Origin: Gymnodinialimonas phycosphaerae
GTDB lineage: Bacteria; Pseudomonadota; Alphaproteobacteria; Rhodobacterales; Rhodobacteraceae
Length of the DNA: 64,000 bases
Direction: 5' to 3'
Assembly: GCF_019195455.1 (NCBI RefSeq)
Contig: NZ_JAIMBW010000001.1
Coordinates: 1,984,001 to 2,048,000, forward strand
Within the stretch, counting starts at the first letter, position 1; each line of letters opens with the position of its first letter. The position numbers and the translations under genes were made by a program. Of this stretch, positions 32,081-40,827 are shown piece by piece. Below the pieces are notes generated by a model. It saw nothing but the letters and a program-made list of their open reading frames with translations. It did not search any database and was not told the origin of the DNA.

Positions 32081-32134
32081 CTTGCCTTGAAGGTATGTGA
32101 AATCCGGCCCGCTTCAAGCACCGTGTTCACATCG

Positions 32135-32170
32135 GGCTTCAAATCAGGCTTCAAGCCGGGCTTCACGTCA
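32135..32170. repeat. Three 12-bp tandem repeats at the Nudix stop
   Basis: GGCTTCAAATCA, GGCTTCAAGCCG and GGCTTCACGTCA follow each other without gaps, overlapping the Nudix stop codon at 32163. In another minus-strand frame they would encode a KPxL/V repeat, so slippage here could extend the protein. Confidence 0.5.
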
Positions 32171-32654
32171 GCCGATCCACCGAGAACGTCGCGATCAGCT
32201 GCCGCAGGTCGCGTTCCTCGACTTTTGCCGCCGCCTTTTTCAAGCTGAACCACTTGCGCTTGCGCTCGCCCACCTCGGGGTAGTCGTCCTCCAACGTGCG
32301 CACTTTGACCGGGAAAACCGCGACGATCACGGGCAGGGATTCGTCTTCGCTCATCCATTTGCGGTACGAATAAAGCCCCAGGCAAACGTCATAGCCCTTG
32401 CCCCGCGCCCCGGCTTCTTCCCAAACTTCTTGCGCCGCGGCCTCTGCCGGGGTCATGCCATCCATCGGCCAGCCCTTAGGGATGATCCAGCGCTGCGTCT
32501 CGCGGGAGGTGACAAGAAGGACCTCCACCCGCTTGCCTCCCTTGCCCTTGAGCACACGAAACGGCAGCCCCGCGAATTGCGTTCGCGGGTCGCGTTTGGA
32601 GTCTGCCCTGATGCGCAGGGGGCGCTGGGCACTGGGAGGAGACGCATCTGCCAT
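32163..32654 (-). CDS. Nudix hydrolase, 163 aa
   Basis: Nudix fold of the diphosphoinositol-polyphosphate/Ap4A type: RWIIPKGWPMDGMTPAEAAA leads into the Nudix box QEVWEEAGARG, where the usual Arg of REVxEEAG is Gln. It likely hydrolyses nucleoside diphosphates linked to another moiety. The start is set at the ATG at 32654; the frame is open further and no convincing ribosome site decides it. It is divergent from the peroxidase gene and close to the DUF1178 gene on the same strand. Confidence 0.85.
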   Translation of the reverse strand: MADASPPSAQRPLRIRADSKRDPRTQFAGLPFRVLKGKGGKRVEVLLVTSRETQRWIIPKGWPMDGMTPAEAAAQEVWEEAGARGKGYDVCLGLYSYRKWMSEDESLPVIVAVFPVKVRTLEDDYPEVGERKRKWFSLKKAAAKVEERDLRQLIATFSVDRLT

Positions 32655-32761
32655 GGCGCGTATTTGCACGGGCGTCGGTGCGACGCAATCGCCTGCATGG
32701 CAAAGGCCCTGTTGACCTGTTGCCGCAACGCGATAGCTATTCCCCATGAAGGGAGACACCC

Positions 32762-33298
32762 ATGGACCGCCGCCTGTTTCTGACCCTATCCGCCGCCACT
32801 GCCCTGACGCTGTCGACCGCGCGCCAAGGGCAGGCCACGCAAGCCTTCCGCTTTCCCTCCATCGACGGTGGCGACTATGAGTTGAGCGATTGGCGCGGCC
32901 AGCCTGTGTTGGTCGTGAATACGGCGTCGCTTTGCGGCTACACCGATCAATACAGTGGCCTGCAACGCCTGCACGAGGCCTATGCGGGCCGCGCCGTGGT
33001 GCTTGCCGTGCCCTCTGACGATTTCGCGCAAGAGCTTGGCAGCGACGCCGAGGTTGCCGCGTTTTGCGAGGTAAATTTCGGCCTGACACTGCCGATGACC
33101 ACGATCCAATCCGTGCGCGGCCCTGGCGCGCATCCCTTCTATCGCTGGATGGCGCAAGACCATGGCTTCGTGCCGCGCTGGAACTTCAACAAGGTGCTGC
33201 TGGATGGCTCAGGGCAGCCGGTCGCCACGTGGGGCTCCAACCCCGACCCGATGGGCAGCCGCATCCGGGGCGCAATCGATGGGCTTCTGACGGCGTGA
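32762..33298 (+). CDS. Exported glutathione-peroxidase-like protein, 178 aa
   Basis: After an N-terminal export signal (MDRRLFLTLSAATALTLSTA, with an RR pair that would suit Tat) comes a thioredoxin-fold peroxidase: VNTASLCGYTDQYSGLQ with peroxidatic Cys58, VLAVPSDDFAQELG, and WNFNKVLLDG near the end. It would reduce hydroperoxides in the periplasm. GAAGGGAGA lies 7 bases upstream of the ATG. Its stop codon overlaps the start of the deacetylase gene, so they are coupled. Confidence 0.88.
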   Translation: MDRRLFLTLSAATALTLSTARQGQATQAFRFPSIDGGDYELSDWRGQPVLVVNTASLCGYTDQYSGLQRLHEAYAGRAVVLAVPSDDFAQELGSDAEVAAFCEVNFGLTLPMTTIQSVRGPGAHPFYRWMAQDHGFVPRWNFNKVLLDGSGQPVATWGSNPDPMGSRIRGAIDGLLTA

Positions 33299-34410
33299 CG
33301 CCGCTTTTTCTGGGCTCCGAGATCTACCGAGGCTCCAGCTACGGTCGCTGGCATCCGCTGCGGGTCCCAAGGGTGTCCACCGTCATGGACCTGAGCCGGG
33401 CCATGGGCTGGCTTGGACCGGATCAGTACCGAAATTCCCCCCGCGCCAAGCCCGCTGCGCTGGCCGTTTGGCATACGCCCGAGTACGTCGCCGCCTTGGA
33501 ACGCGCCGAGGTGGATCAGGCGGTCAGCGACGCCGTGCGCACGCGCCACGGCCTCGGCACCGTGTCCAACCCGATCTATCCCGAGATGTTTCGCCGCCCC
33601 GCCACGGCGGCAGGGGCGTCGCTTCTGGCGGGCGAGTTGCTGAAAAACGGCGGCGTGATCTATCACCCCGGCGGCGGCACCCACCATGGGATGCGCGACC
33701 GCGCGGGCGGGTTCTGCTACCTCAATGATCCGGTCCTCGCGATGCTGTCGCTGCGCCGAAACGGCGCGCGGCGGATCGCCTATGTGGATATTGATGCGCA
33801 CCATTGCGACGGCGTGGAGGAAGGGTTCGCGGGCGATCCCGACACGCTTCTGATTTCGATCCACGAAGACCGGCGCTGGCCGTTCACCGGCGCGCTGACG
33901 GATGATGGTGGCGGCAATTGCCTGAACCTGCCGGTGCCGCGCGACTTCAACGATACCGAGATGGCGGCGGTGCGCGACGGCCTGATCCTGCCCGCTGTCG
34001 CAGCCTTCCGCCCCGATGCGATCGTCTTGCAATGCGGGGCGGATGCGGTGACGGAAGATCCCCTCAGCCGCCTGACCCTTTCCAACAACGCCCATTGGGC
34101 GGTGCTTCGGGCGTTGATGGCGCTGGACGCGCCTCGGCTTCTGGTTCTGGGCGGAGGCGGCTACAATCCATGGTCTGTCGGCCGGTTGTGGACAGGCGTT
34201 TGGGCGACGTTGAATGGGTTGGAGATTCCCAAGACCCTCCCGCCCCCGGCGGAGGCCGTGCTGCGCGCCTTGACGTGGGAGGGCGCGCGGGCCGGTCGCA
34301 ATCCGCCGTCGCATTGGTTCACCACCCTGCGGGATGCGCCTCGGCCCGGCCGCGTAAGGACCGAGATCCTGGAGGGCCTGCGTGTGCTGGCCACAAGGGA
34401 CATGTTCTGA
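33295..34410 (+). CDS. Histone deacetylase/AcuC family protein, 371 aa
   Basis: Arginase-fold zinc deacetylase: HHGMRDRAGGFCYLND (catalytic His pair), YVDIDAHHCDGVEE (zinc ligands Asp and His), QCGADAVTEDPLS and LVLGGGGYNPWSVGRLW. The best start is a GTG at 33295 overlapping the peroxidase stop, because the family N-terminus (FLGSEIYRGSSYGRWHPL) begins there. It may deacetylate acetyl-CoA synthetase (AcuC role) or small acetylated amines. A TGA-N9-TCA element overlaps its stop codon. Confidence 0.9.
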   Translation: MTPLFLGSEIYRGSSYGRWHPLRVPRVSTVMDLSRAMGWLGPDQYRNSPRAKPAALAVWHTPEYVAALERAEVDQAVSDAVRTRHGLGTVSNPIYPEMFRRPATAAGASLLAGELLKNGGVIYHPGGGTHHGMRDRAGGFCYLNDPVLAMLSLRRNGARRIAYVDIDAHHCDGVEEGFAGDPDTLLISIHEDRRWPFTGALTDDGGGNCLNLPVPRDFNDTEMAAVRDGLILPAVAAFRPDAIVLQCGADAVTEDPLSRLTLSNNAHWAVLRALMALDAPRLLVLGGGGYNPWSVGRLWTGVWATLNGLEIPKTLPPPAEAVLRALTWEGARAGRNPPSHWFTTLRDAPRPGRVRTEILEGLRVLATRDMF

Positions 34411-34422
34411 GTAAAACACTCA
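34408..34422. promoter_or_regulatory. TGA-N9-TCA iron-responsive box 1
   Basis: TGAGTAAAACACTCA fits TGA-N9-TCA within the larger dyad CTGAGT-N5-ACTCAG (34407-34423). It overlaps the stop of the deacetylase gene and lies 18 bases upstream of a TTGACA -35-like hexamer start (34426). The pattern is that reported for RirA/iron-rhodo boxes in alphaproteobacteria. Confidence 0.5.
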
Positions 34423-34435
34423 GGATTGACATGGC

Positions 34436-34450
34436 TGACTTTTTTAGTCA
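34436..34450. promoter_or_regulatory. TGA-N9-TCA iron-responsive box 2
   Basis: TGACTTTTTTAGTCA (arms CTGAC/GTCAG) is a second TGA-N9-TCA element 28 bp from the first, just downstream of TTGACA (34426-34431), so a bound repressor would block the hemP promoter. Confidence 0.55.
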
Positions 34451-34488
34451 GGTTTGGTGCATCACCCCGATCCGCAAGGGACGTAGAC

Positions 34489-34671
34489 ATGACCTATCAG
34501 GCCAGAATGACCGAACCCGACCGCACGCCACCTGTTACGCGCCCGACCGGCACGCCGATCTACGACGCACAGCGTCTTGTCGGGACCCAGGGCACGGCAA
34601 CCATCGTGCTGGACGACAAGACCTATACGCTGCGCATCACCCGCGCCGGAAAGTTGATCTTGACCAAATAG
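34489..34671 (+). CDS. hemP: HemP, hemin uptake protein, 60 aa
   Basis: Ends in ATIVLDDKTYTLRITRAGKLILTK (given in part: YTLRITRAGKLILTK), the defining C-terminus of HemP proteins, which help control haem/iron uptake genes. AAGGGA lies 7 bases before the ATG at 34489. It is preceded by two TGA-N9-TCA boxes, consistent with iron repression. No haem receptor or hmu transport genes follow, so hemP stands alone here. Confidence 0.85.
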   Translation: MTYQARMTEPDRTPPVTRPTGTPIYDAQRLVGTQGTATIVLDDKTYTLRITRAGKLILTK

Positions 34672-34935
34672 GCGCACCCAAAGGCCAGGCACCTCCAGGA
34701 AGACCCCCAGCCAAATGGCCCCAAGCCCCTGCATCGACGTGCGCACGTTCCGCCGGGGGCAGGCATCGCATGGGCATTGCGCGCGTTGGGCGCCGAGTTT
34801 GGCCAAGAAGCGCCTGAGGAAGCTCGTGACGTCACTGGTGCCGTTGACAGAAGGTGAGAGGATCTCCGTGATACGCGCGGTCAGGTGCACGGGAGGATGT
34901 TTGCCTGAACCCTGCGCGCAGGTCGTAGCGACCCG

Positions 34936-35400
34936 TCAGGTCCGGCGTGCGATCCAAAGGGCGCGTCCGGCGAATTGCCCGCTGGCGGCCGCCAAGAGGC
35001 CCGCGAAGGCGCCGACCCCGATGGCGCTGTGAAGGGCTGCGGGGGCCACGGCGTCCAGCACGCCAGCGGCGAAGTTGGCCCAGAAAATCAGCATCAGCGC
35101 CACCAGGGTCAGGGCCTCTCCGCGCAGGCGGACATGGCCGTCCGTGCGCGCGATCACCCAACGATTGGCAAGGCGGTAGCCAACCAGCGCCGACCCGACC
35201 CAGACCACCGCGAAGACCGCCCATCCCGGCAGCGCCGGCTGCAACCCTGCGACCGAGCGCAGGGCCAGCACCACCAGAACGGGCAGTGCATAGATCATCC
35301 ACGTTGGCACGCGACGCTCCCGCAGGGCGCCGAGGCCGACGACAACGAGGCCCGCCAAGAGCGGCCAGATCCAGAGGGGGGCTTCGGTGAAAATGTTCAT
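34936..35400 (-). CDS. Four-helix membrane protein (DUF6622-like), 154 aa
   Basis: Hydrophobic segments at about residues 8-28, 33-55, 60-78, 95-115 and 120-140 indicate a small integral inner-membrane protein with four or five helices. The N-terminus (APLWIWPLLAGLVVVGL, then RERRVPTW) recalls DUF6622, from memory only. No catalytic motif is seen. It is on the minus strand upstream of a 260-base stretch with no clear gene that separates it from hemP. Confidence 0.65.
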   Translation of the reverse strand: MNIFTEAPLWIWPLLAGLVVVGLGALRERRVPTWMIYALPVLVVLALRSVAGLQPALPGWAVFAVVWVGSALVGYRLANRWVIARTDGHVRLRGEALTLVALMLIFWANFAAGVLDAVAPAALHSAIGVGAFAGLLAAASGQFAGRALWIARRT

Positions 35401-35532
35401 GTCTCATCTCCTGAATGTGTGATGAGACGGGTTTGACAAGGCCCTCTTGGCGGCACCATCACCGGTGCGCAAAGGGCGGAGATGCTACGTGTTTGGCGCC
35501 GTCCCGCAACTCGCGCATCGCGAATGGCGGGC

Positions 35533-35898
35533 TTATACGAAGACGAATTCGATCCCGTAGGGATGCGAGCCGTATTGATCGGTGTGGACATAGACGTAGA
35601 GCTGCCCGTTCACGGTGCGGAATTCCACGTCGTGATAGGTACCATGGGTGTGGGTGGTCGAGAAAAACACCGGCCCATAGGTGATCCGCACCCGCGCCAG
35701 CTGACCATGGCGTACCGATAGGTAGTAGCATTGGGATTGGTGCGGGTTGGCGTGGCCATGGACCGTATGGGCATAAGCCCCGCGCGGGAATTGCACGGTT
35801 TGGCAGCCATGGCCCGTCGCCTGCGCCGGTAGCGGCGCGAGGGAGGCAGTGGCAGTCGTGAGGGCAACGGCGGTGGCGGTCAGAAGGGAACGAAACAT
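35533..35898 (-). CDS. Small secreted His-rich protein, 121 aa
   Basis: A Sec signal (MFRSLLTATAVALTTATASL, cleavage near PAQA) precedes a mature part rich in His, Tyr and Gly with two Cys (GCQTVQF and SQCYYL) and several HGHxNPH/THTHGTYH clusters that may bind metal. GAGG is 6 bases before the ATG at 35898; a GTG at 35910 is less likely. No family is recognised. It stands between a membrane-protein gene and another secreted protein on the same strand. Confidence 0.6.
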   Translation of the reverse strand: MFRSLLTATAVALTTATASLAPLPAQATGHGCQTVQFPRGAYAHTVHGHANPHQSQCYYLSVRHGQLARVRITYGPVFFSTTHTHGTYHDVEFRTVNGQLYVYVHTDQYGSHPYGIEFVFV

Positions 35899-35983
35899 GG
35901 GGGGCCTCACGGAAAGGGATCGGGCTTGAATGCCGCAAGCCTACACGCGCCCTGCCCTGCGCCAAACTGAAAAATCGCGTGGA

Positions 35984-36481
35984 TTAATCCCCACGGATCC
36001 GACGCGCGATCTCCCAGACGTTCGCGCAGGCGGCCTCTAGCTCGGTCACCGCCGTGCCGCTGCCGCGCAGGGGGAAGGTGACAGATTGGAACGCCTCCGT
36101 CGAGGGAAGGCTCAGGACCGCGCCGCGCTTGAGCTGGGTGCGAAGCTCGGTCACCTGATCGTCGAAGTAGTCGATGTCGATGCGCAGGATTTGCAAGCGC
36201 TGCCCTTCGGGGCCGTAGGGCTCGGTTGCTACGTCAAGCGCGAAGCCTCCCACCTGAAAGGTGGCGAAGCCATCGCCGCCGGGCGCGTCCGTTGGCGTCA
36301 CGGTCAGGTCCATGCGCAAGCGCCCCTCCTCTGCGCCCGCGCAGTTGAGCGCCAATGACGTGCCGTCATCGTTGCGCACCCAGGCAGAGGCCGTCGTCCC
36401 GCTGGTGCGGACTTGCCATTGGGCAAGGGCGGGCGACGCCGCGATGAGGGTTGAAAGGAAAACGGCAGCGAAAACGCGCAT
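35984..36481 (-). CDS. Secreted protein of unknown function, 165 aa
   Basis: An N-terminal signal peptide (MRVFAAVFLSTLIAASPALA, cleaved before QWQV) is followed by a beta-rich mature domain with two Cys (LNCAGAEEG and LEAACANVW), probably disulfide-bonded in the periplasm. The ATG at 36481 is used instead of an in-frame TTG at 36487. No family is recognised. It is downstream of pntB on the same strand, after a likely terminator. Confidence 0.6.
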   Translation of the reverse strand: MRVFAAVFLSTLIAASPALAQWQVRTSGTTASAWVRNDDGTSLALNCAGAEEGRLRMDLTVTPTDAPGGDGFATFQVGGFALDVATEPYGPEGQRLQILRIDIDYFDDQVTELRTQLKRGAVLSLPSTEAFQSVTFPLRGSGTAVTELEAACANVWEIARRIRGD

Positions 36482-36544
36482 GATCAAAACGCCTCAGCAG
36501 GGCAATGGGCCAAGGCTATTGGATCATGTGCGTTCACGCAAATC

Positions 36545-36573
36545 GCGCGCCCAGGTGCGAGGCCCGGGCGCGC
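36545..36573 (-). terminator. Possible terminator after pntB
   Basis: GCGCGCCC and GGGCGCGC form an 8-bp stem with a 13-base loop just after the pntB stop (36580). On the minus strand ATTTGCG follows rather than a true T-run, so efficiency is uncertain. Confidence 0.4.
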
Positions 36574-36579
36574 GTTTGC

Positions 36580-38088
36580 TTAGTCGATCTTGGGCAACAG
36601 CGCATCCAGGGACGCCTTCGCGTCACCATAGAACATCCGCGTGTTCTCTTTGTAGAACAGTGGGTTCTCGATGCCCGAATATCCCGTTCCCTGCCCCCGC
36701 TTGGAGACGAAGACCTGCTTTGCCTTCCAGCATTCCAGCACCGGCATACCGGCGATGGGGCTGTTGGGATCATCCTGGGCGGCGGGGTTCACGATGTCGT
36801 TGGAGCCGATCACGATGGCGACGTCCGTGTCGGGGAAATCGTCGTTGATCTCGTCCATCTCCAACACGATGTCGTAAGGCACCTTCGCCTCGGCCAGCAG
36901 CACGTTCATGTGGCCCGGAAGGCGGCCCGCGACGGGGTGGATCGCGAAGCGCACCGTCTTGCCCGCCGCGCGCAGCTTCTTGGTCAACTCGCTGACCGCC
37001 TGCTGTGCTTGCGCCACGGCCATGCCGTAGCCGGGGATGATGATGACACTGTCGGCCTCGTTCAGGGCCGTCGCCACGCCGTCAGCGTCGATAGCGATTT
37101 GCTCGCCCTCCACGGCCATCTGCTCGCCGGTGGCACCGCCGAAGCCGCCGAGGATCACAGAGACGAACGACCGGTTCATCGCCTTGCACATGATGTAGGA
37201 CAGGATCGCACCGGACGAGCCCACAAGCGCACCGACCACGATCAGCAGGTCATTGCCCAAGGAGAAGCCAATCGCCGCGGCCGCCCAACCGGAGTAGCTG
37301 TTGAGCATGGAGACCACGACGGGCATATCGGCCCCGCCAATGCCCATGATCAGGTGGTAGCCGATGAACAGCGCCAGCGCCGCCAACAGGACCAGTGTCC
37401 AACCGCCCGCACCCGAAAGGTACATGATCAGCAGGATCACCGACAGGCCAGCCGCCGCCGCGTTCAGCATATGCCCGCCGGGCAGTTGCTTGGCCGAGGT
37501 GTCGATCTTGAACGGCAGCATGCTGGAGTTGCCCGACAGCTTGCCATAGGCCACGACCGATCCGGTGAAGGTCACCGCGCCGATCCAGATGCCGAGGGCC
37601 AGTTCGACCCGCAGAATACCGACCTCAACACCGGTTTTCTTGGCCAGAAGCTCTCCGAAGCTCGCCAATGTGCCGGACAGCGCATAGGCGGCATCGCTCA
37701 GCGGACCTTCGGGTTGCGGATAGGGTAGACCGGCGTCCATGAAAATACCGGCCACGCGCACCAGTTCGATATGGGCGTTGAAGCCGATGAACACAGCCGC
37801 CAAGCCGACAAGCGAGTGCATGATCGCCACCAGTTCGGGCATCTGCGTCATCTGCACCTTGGTCGCGAGCTGATAGCCCACCGCCGCACCAGCGGCGATC
37901 AAGAGGATCGAGATGACCCACAGGCCCGCACCGGGGCCAATCAGCGTGGCCAGCACCGCAATCGCCATACCGGCGATGCCATACCAGACCGCGCGTTTCG
38001 CGCTTTCCTGCCCCGACAAACCGCCGAGAGAGAGGATGAAGAGAACTGCCGCAACCGCATAGGCCGCAATGGTGAAACCGAATTCCAT
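36580..38088 (-). CDS. pntB: NAD(P) transhydrogenase subunit beta
   Basis: Membrane part plus NADP-binding domain III of the proton-translocating transhydrogenase, 502 aa. The first about 270 residues hold roughly nine hydrophobic segments. The C-terminal domain has the NADP motifs [38 protein letters not shown] and [10 protein letters not shown]. With PntA it couples proton flow to NADPH formation from NADH. It starts 15 bases downstream of the pntA stop, in one operon. Confidence 0.97.
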   Translation of the reverse strand: MEFGFTIAAYAVAAVLFILSLGGLSGQESAKRAVWYGIAGMAIAVLATLIGPGAGLWVISILLIAAGAAVGYQLATKVQMTQMPELVAIMHSLVGLAAVFIGFNAHIELVRVAGIFMDAGLPYPQPEGPLSDAAYALSGTLASFGELLAKKTGVEVGILRVELALGIWIGAVTFTGSVVAYGKLSGNSSMLPFKIDTSAKQLPGGHMLNAAAAGLSVILLIMYLSGAGGWTLVLLAALALFIGYHLIMGIGGADMPVVVSMLNSYSGWAAAAIGFSLGNDLLIVVGALVGSSGAILSYIMCKAMNRSFVSVILGGFGGATGEQMAVEGEQIAIDADGVATALNEADSVIIIPGYGMAVAQAQQAVSELTKKLRAAGKTVRFAIHPVAGRLPGHMNVLLAEAKVPYDIVLEMDEINDDFPDTDVAIVIGSNDIVNPAAQDDPNSPIAGMPVLECWKAKQVFVSKRGQGTGYSGIENPLFYKENTRMFYGDAKASLDALLPKID

Positions 38089-38103
38089 GTGTTCAGCCCC
38101 CGC

Positions 38104-39678
38104 TTAGGATTTCTGGAACATGGCGAGCATGCGCCGTGTCACGAGGAAGCCGCCGAAGATGTTGATGGCGGCCATGAAGATGCCCAGTGCGGCAAGGACC
38201 GTGATCAGCACCGAAGCCGATCCGACCTGGATCAGCGCGCCGAGGATCACGATGGAGGAAATGGCGTTCGTCACCGCCATCAGCGGTGTGTGCAGCGAGT
38301 GCGCGACGTTCCAGATCACCTGGAAGCCGATGAAGACCGACAGGATGAAGACGATGAAATGCTGCATGAAGCTGGCGGGCGCGATCAGGCCGACGCCCAG
38401 GACCAGTGCGGCACCGATAGCCAGAAGCGTCACCTGGTTGCGCGTCTGTTGCTTGAACGCGGTCACCTCCTGGGCGCGCTTCTGCTCGGGCGTCAGCTCG
38501 GGCGCTGCGGGGGCTTTGGGCTTGGCCGCGATGGCCGCGACCTTCGGCGGTGGCGGCGGGAAGGTGATTTCCTCGGCAAAGACCGCCGTCGCGCCGCGGA
38601 TCACGTCGTCTTCCATGTCGTGGTGGACGATGCCGTCCTTCTCGGGCGTCAGATCGGCCATCATGTGGCGAATGTTGGTAGCGTAGAGCGTGGACGACTG
38701 CGCCGCCATGCGCGACGGGAAGTCGGTGTAGCCGATGATGGTGACGCCATTGTCGGTGACGATCTTCTCGTCCTTGACGGTCAACTTGCAGTTGCCGCCC
38801 CGCTCGGCCGCGAGGTCCACGATGACCGATCCCGGCTTCATTGCCGCGACCATGTCTTCGGTCCACAATTCCGGCGCGTCGCGTCCGGGGATCAGGGCCG
38901 TGGTGATGACGATGTCGATGTCGGGTGCCAATTCGCGGAACTTGGCAAGCTGTGCGGCCGCGAACTCGGGCGAGGAGACGGCGGCATATCCGCCGGTTGC
39001 CGCGCCGTCCTGTTGCTCTTCCTCGAAGTCGAGGAACACGAACTCCGCCCCCATCGATTCGACCTGTTCGGCCACTTCCGGCCGCACGTCGAAGGCGTAG
39101 GTGATCGCGCCAAGGGACGTCGACGTTCCGATCGCGGCCAAGCCAGCCACGCCAGCCCCCACGACCAGAACCTTGGCGGGCGGCACCTTACCGGCCGCCG
39201 TGATCTGCCCGGTGAAAAAGCGGCCAAAGTTGTTGCCCGCCTCGATCACCGCGCGGTAGCCCGCGATATTGGCCATCGACGACAGCGCGTCCATCTTCTG
39301 GGCGCGGCTGATGCGCGGCACCATATCCATCGCGATCACGTTGGCCTTTTGCTTGCGCGCGGCCTCCATGCCTTTTTCGTTCTGTCCGGGGTAGAAGAAC
39401 GAGATCAAAAGCTGGCCTTCACGCAGCTTCTTGGTCTCTGCCGTGGTGGGGGGGCGCACTTTCGCGACGATGTCGGCGGCTTTCCACAGCGCCGCACCGG
39501 TCTTTGCAATCTCGACGCCTGCCTCTTCGTAGGCGGCGTCCGAGAACCCGGCCTGCGCACCTGCGCCGGCCTCGATCACACAGTCGTATCCAAGTTTTTG
39601 CAGTGCACGTGCCGAGTCCGGCGTCATCGCCACCCGTGCTTCGCCAGCCTCAATCTCTTTTGGAGCTCCGATTTTCAT
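38104..39678 (-). CDS. pntA: NAD(P) transhydrogenase subunit alpha
   Basis: 524 aa: NAD-binding domain I (MKIGAPKEIEAGEARVAMTP; VLVVGAGVAGLAAIGTSTSLG at about 165-185) followed by a Pro/Lys-rich linker (about 395-425) and four hydrophobic segments of domain II. It is the undivided E. coli-type subunit, whereas many alphaproteobacteria split it into PntAA and PntAB. The ATG at 39678 is preceded by GGGGGAA. It forms an operon with pntB. Confidence 0.97.
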   Translation of the reverse strand: MKIGAPKEIEAGEARVAMTPDSARALQKLGYDCVIEAGAGAQAGFSDAAYEEAGVEIAKTGAALWKAADIVAKVRPPTTAETKKLREGQLLISFFYPGQNEKGMEAARKQKANVIAMDMVPRISRAQKMDALSSMANIAGYRAVIEAGNNFGRFFTGQITAAGKVPPAKVLVVGAGVAGLAAIGTSTSLGAITYAFDVRPEVAEQVESMGAEFVFLDFEEEQQDGAATGGYAAVSSPEFAAAQLAKFRELAPDIDIVITTALIPGRDAPELWTEDMVAAMKPGSVIVDLAAERGGNCKLTVKDEKIVTDNGVTIIGYTDFPSRMAAQSSTLYATNIRHMMADLTPEKDGIVHHDMEDDVIRGATAVFAEEITFPPPPPKVAAIAAKPKAPAAPELTPEQKRAQEVTAFKQQTRNQVTLLAIGAALVLGVGLIAPASFMQHFIVFILSVFIGFQVIWNVAHSLHTPLMAVTNAISSIVILGALIQVGSASVLITVLAALGIFMAAINIFGGFLVTRRMLAMFQKS

Positions 39679-39852
39679 CGCACTTCCCCCAGTTGCCCAG
39701 TTGATTTCTTCCCCAAGGCCGCAAGGGCCACTAGAGTGCCCATTACCAAGGCGTTGCCGGGGGGACAACGGTTAGACGCCCATACCGCGCACATTTCTTG
39801 CGCATTCATCGGTATACTGCGACATATCGTTTCGTAAGACTGGGATGCGCCA

Positions 39853-39871
39853 AGCCGGGTCGCGCCCGGCT
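39853..39871. repeat. Hairpin upstream of the SDR gene
   Basis: AGCCGGG-TCGCG-CCCGGCT is a 7-bp stem with a 5-base loop in the divergent pntA-SDR spacer, 45 bases before the SDR start. It could be a leader element or REP-like sequence. Confidence 0.4.
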
Positions 39872-39915
39872 GAGGTGCACCGGGCTGGCATGAATCAATT
39901 GAAGGGCGAATGCGC

Positions 39916-40677
39916 ATGGATCACACAGGACACCACGCGGTTGTGACGGGCGGCGGCACCGGCATCGGGCTGGGGATTGCCCTCGGCTTGGCGGATCTCG
40001 GGGCGCATGTCACCATCACCGGGCGCGACAAGGATCGGCTGGCGGCCGTTGCCTCACAGCATCCGCGCCTGCACCCATTGCAGATGGATGTCGCCCATGA
40101 GACTTCGGTGCGCGACGGCATCCAGCAGGCCTCAGAGCTGCGCGGGCCGGTCGCGATCTGCGTGGCCAACGCGGGTATCGCCGAACCCGCCGCCTTCCGC
40201 CATGAGACCCTGGCCCATTGGCGCGCGACCATGGCGACCAACCTCGATGGCGTCTTCCTGACGTTCCAGGCCGCATTGGCCACGTTGGACCGCGACGCCT
40301 GGGGGCGGATGATCGCGATCTCGTCCATCGCGGGTTTGCGGGGCCTCAAGGGGGCCTCGACCTACACGGCCTCCAAACATGGGGTCATCGGGCTGGTGCG
40401 GGCCTTGTCCGAGGAATATCTCGGCTCCCAGACGACATTCAACGCGGTCTGCCCGGGCTACGTGGACACGGCCATCGTCGAGCGCAACGCGGCGCAGATT
40501 TCCGAAAGCAGCGGCATGAGCGCGGCAGACGCCCGCGGCCTGCTGGCACGCGGAAACCGGCACAAGCGGTTGCTTGACACCGACGAGGTCACCGCCACGG
40601 CTCTTTGGCTTTGCTCATCCGCAGCGCGCAGTGTGAACGGGCAAGCGATCCAGATCGCGGGCGGTCAGGTCTCGTGA
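39916..40677 (+). CDS. SDR family oxidoreductase, 253 aa
   Basis: Classical SDR: TGGGTGIGLGIA cofactor loop near the N-terminus, NAGIAEP, catalytic Ser in AISSIAG, YTASKHGV (YxxxK), PGYVDTAIV and the C-terminal QIAGGQ of the 3-hydroxyacyl/3-hydroxybutyrate dehydrogenase-like group. GAAGGG sits 9 bases before the ATG at 39916; the ATG at 39910 would be too close to it. It may reduce or oxidise a hydroxyacyl-CoA, and the acyl-CoA synthetase at 42198-43787 is nearby though on the other strand. Confidence 0.9.
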   Translation: MDHTGHHAVVTGGGTGIGLGIALGLADLGAHVTITGRDKDRLAAVASQHPRLHPLQMDVAHETSVRDGIQQASELRGPVAICVANAGIAEPAAFRHETLAHWRATMATNLDGVFLTFQAALATLDRDAWGRMIAISSIAGLRGLKGASTYTASKHGVIGLVRALSEEYLGSQTTFNAVCPGYVDTAIVERNAAQISESSGMSAADARGLLARGNRHKRLLDTDEVTATALWLCSSAARSVNGQAIQIAGGQVS

Positions 40678-40827
40678 AACGCAATTTGTTCCACCAAATC
40701 CAATGCTTGGCGCGTTCGGTATACCATTGCACCCCGACAACCCTTTCAAATCATTGAATTTTCCGACTTTACATGGGCTCAGATGCCGCTAAGTCTTCCC
40801 TAACGCACTATCGGGACGCCGCGCGCC

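Noticed and set aside
34672..34935. Small genes after hemP
   Set aside because: Short overlapping frames on both strands lack ribosome sites and family features.
37771..39837. A 688-codon plus-strand frame opposite pntA
   Set aside because: Antisense shadow of pntA; His/Arg/Gly-rich, not protein-like.
39679..39915. An 80-codon minus-strand gene between pntA and the SDR gene
   Set aside because: No ribosome site and composition typical of spacer; the hairpin and promoters explain the stretch better.
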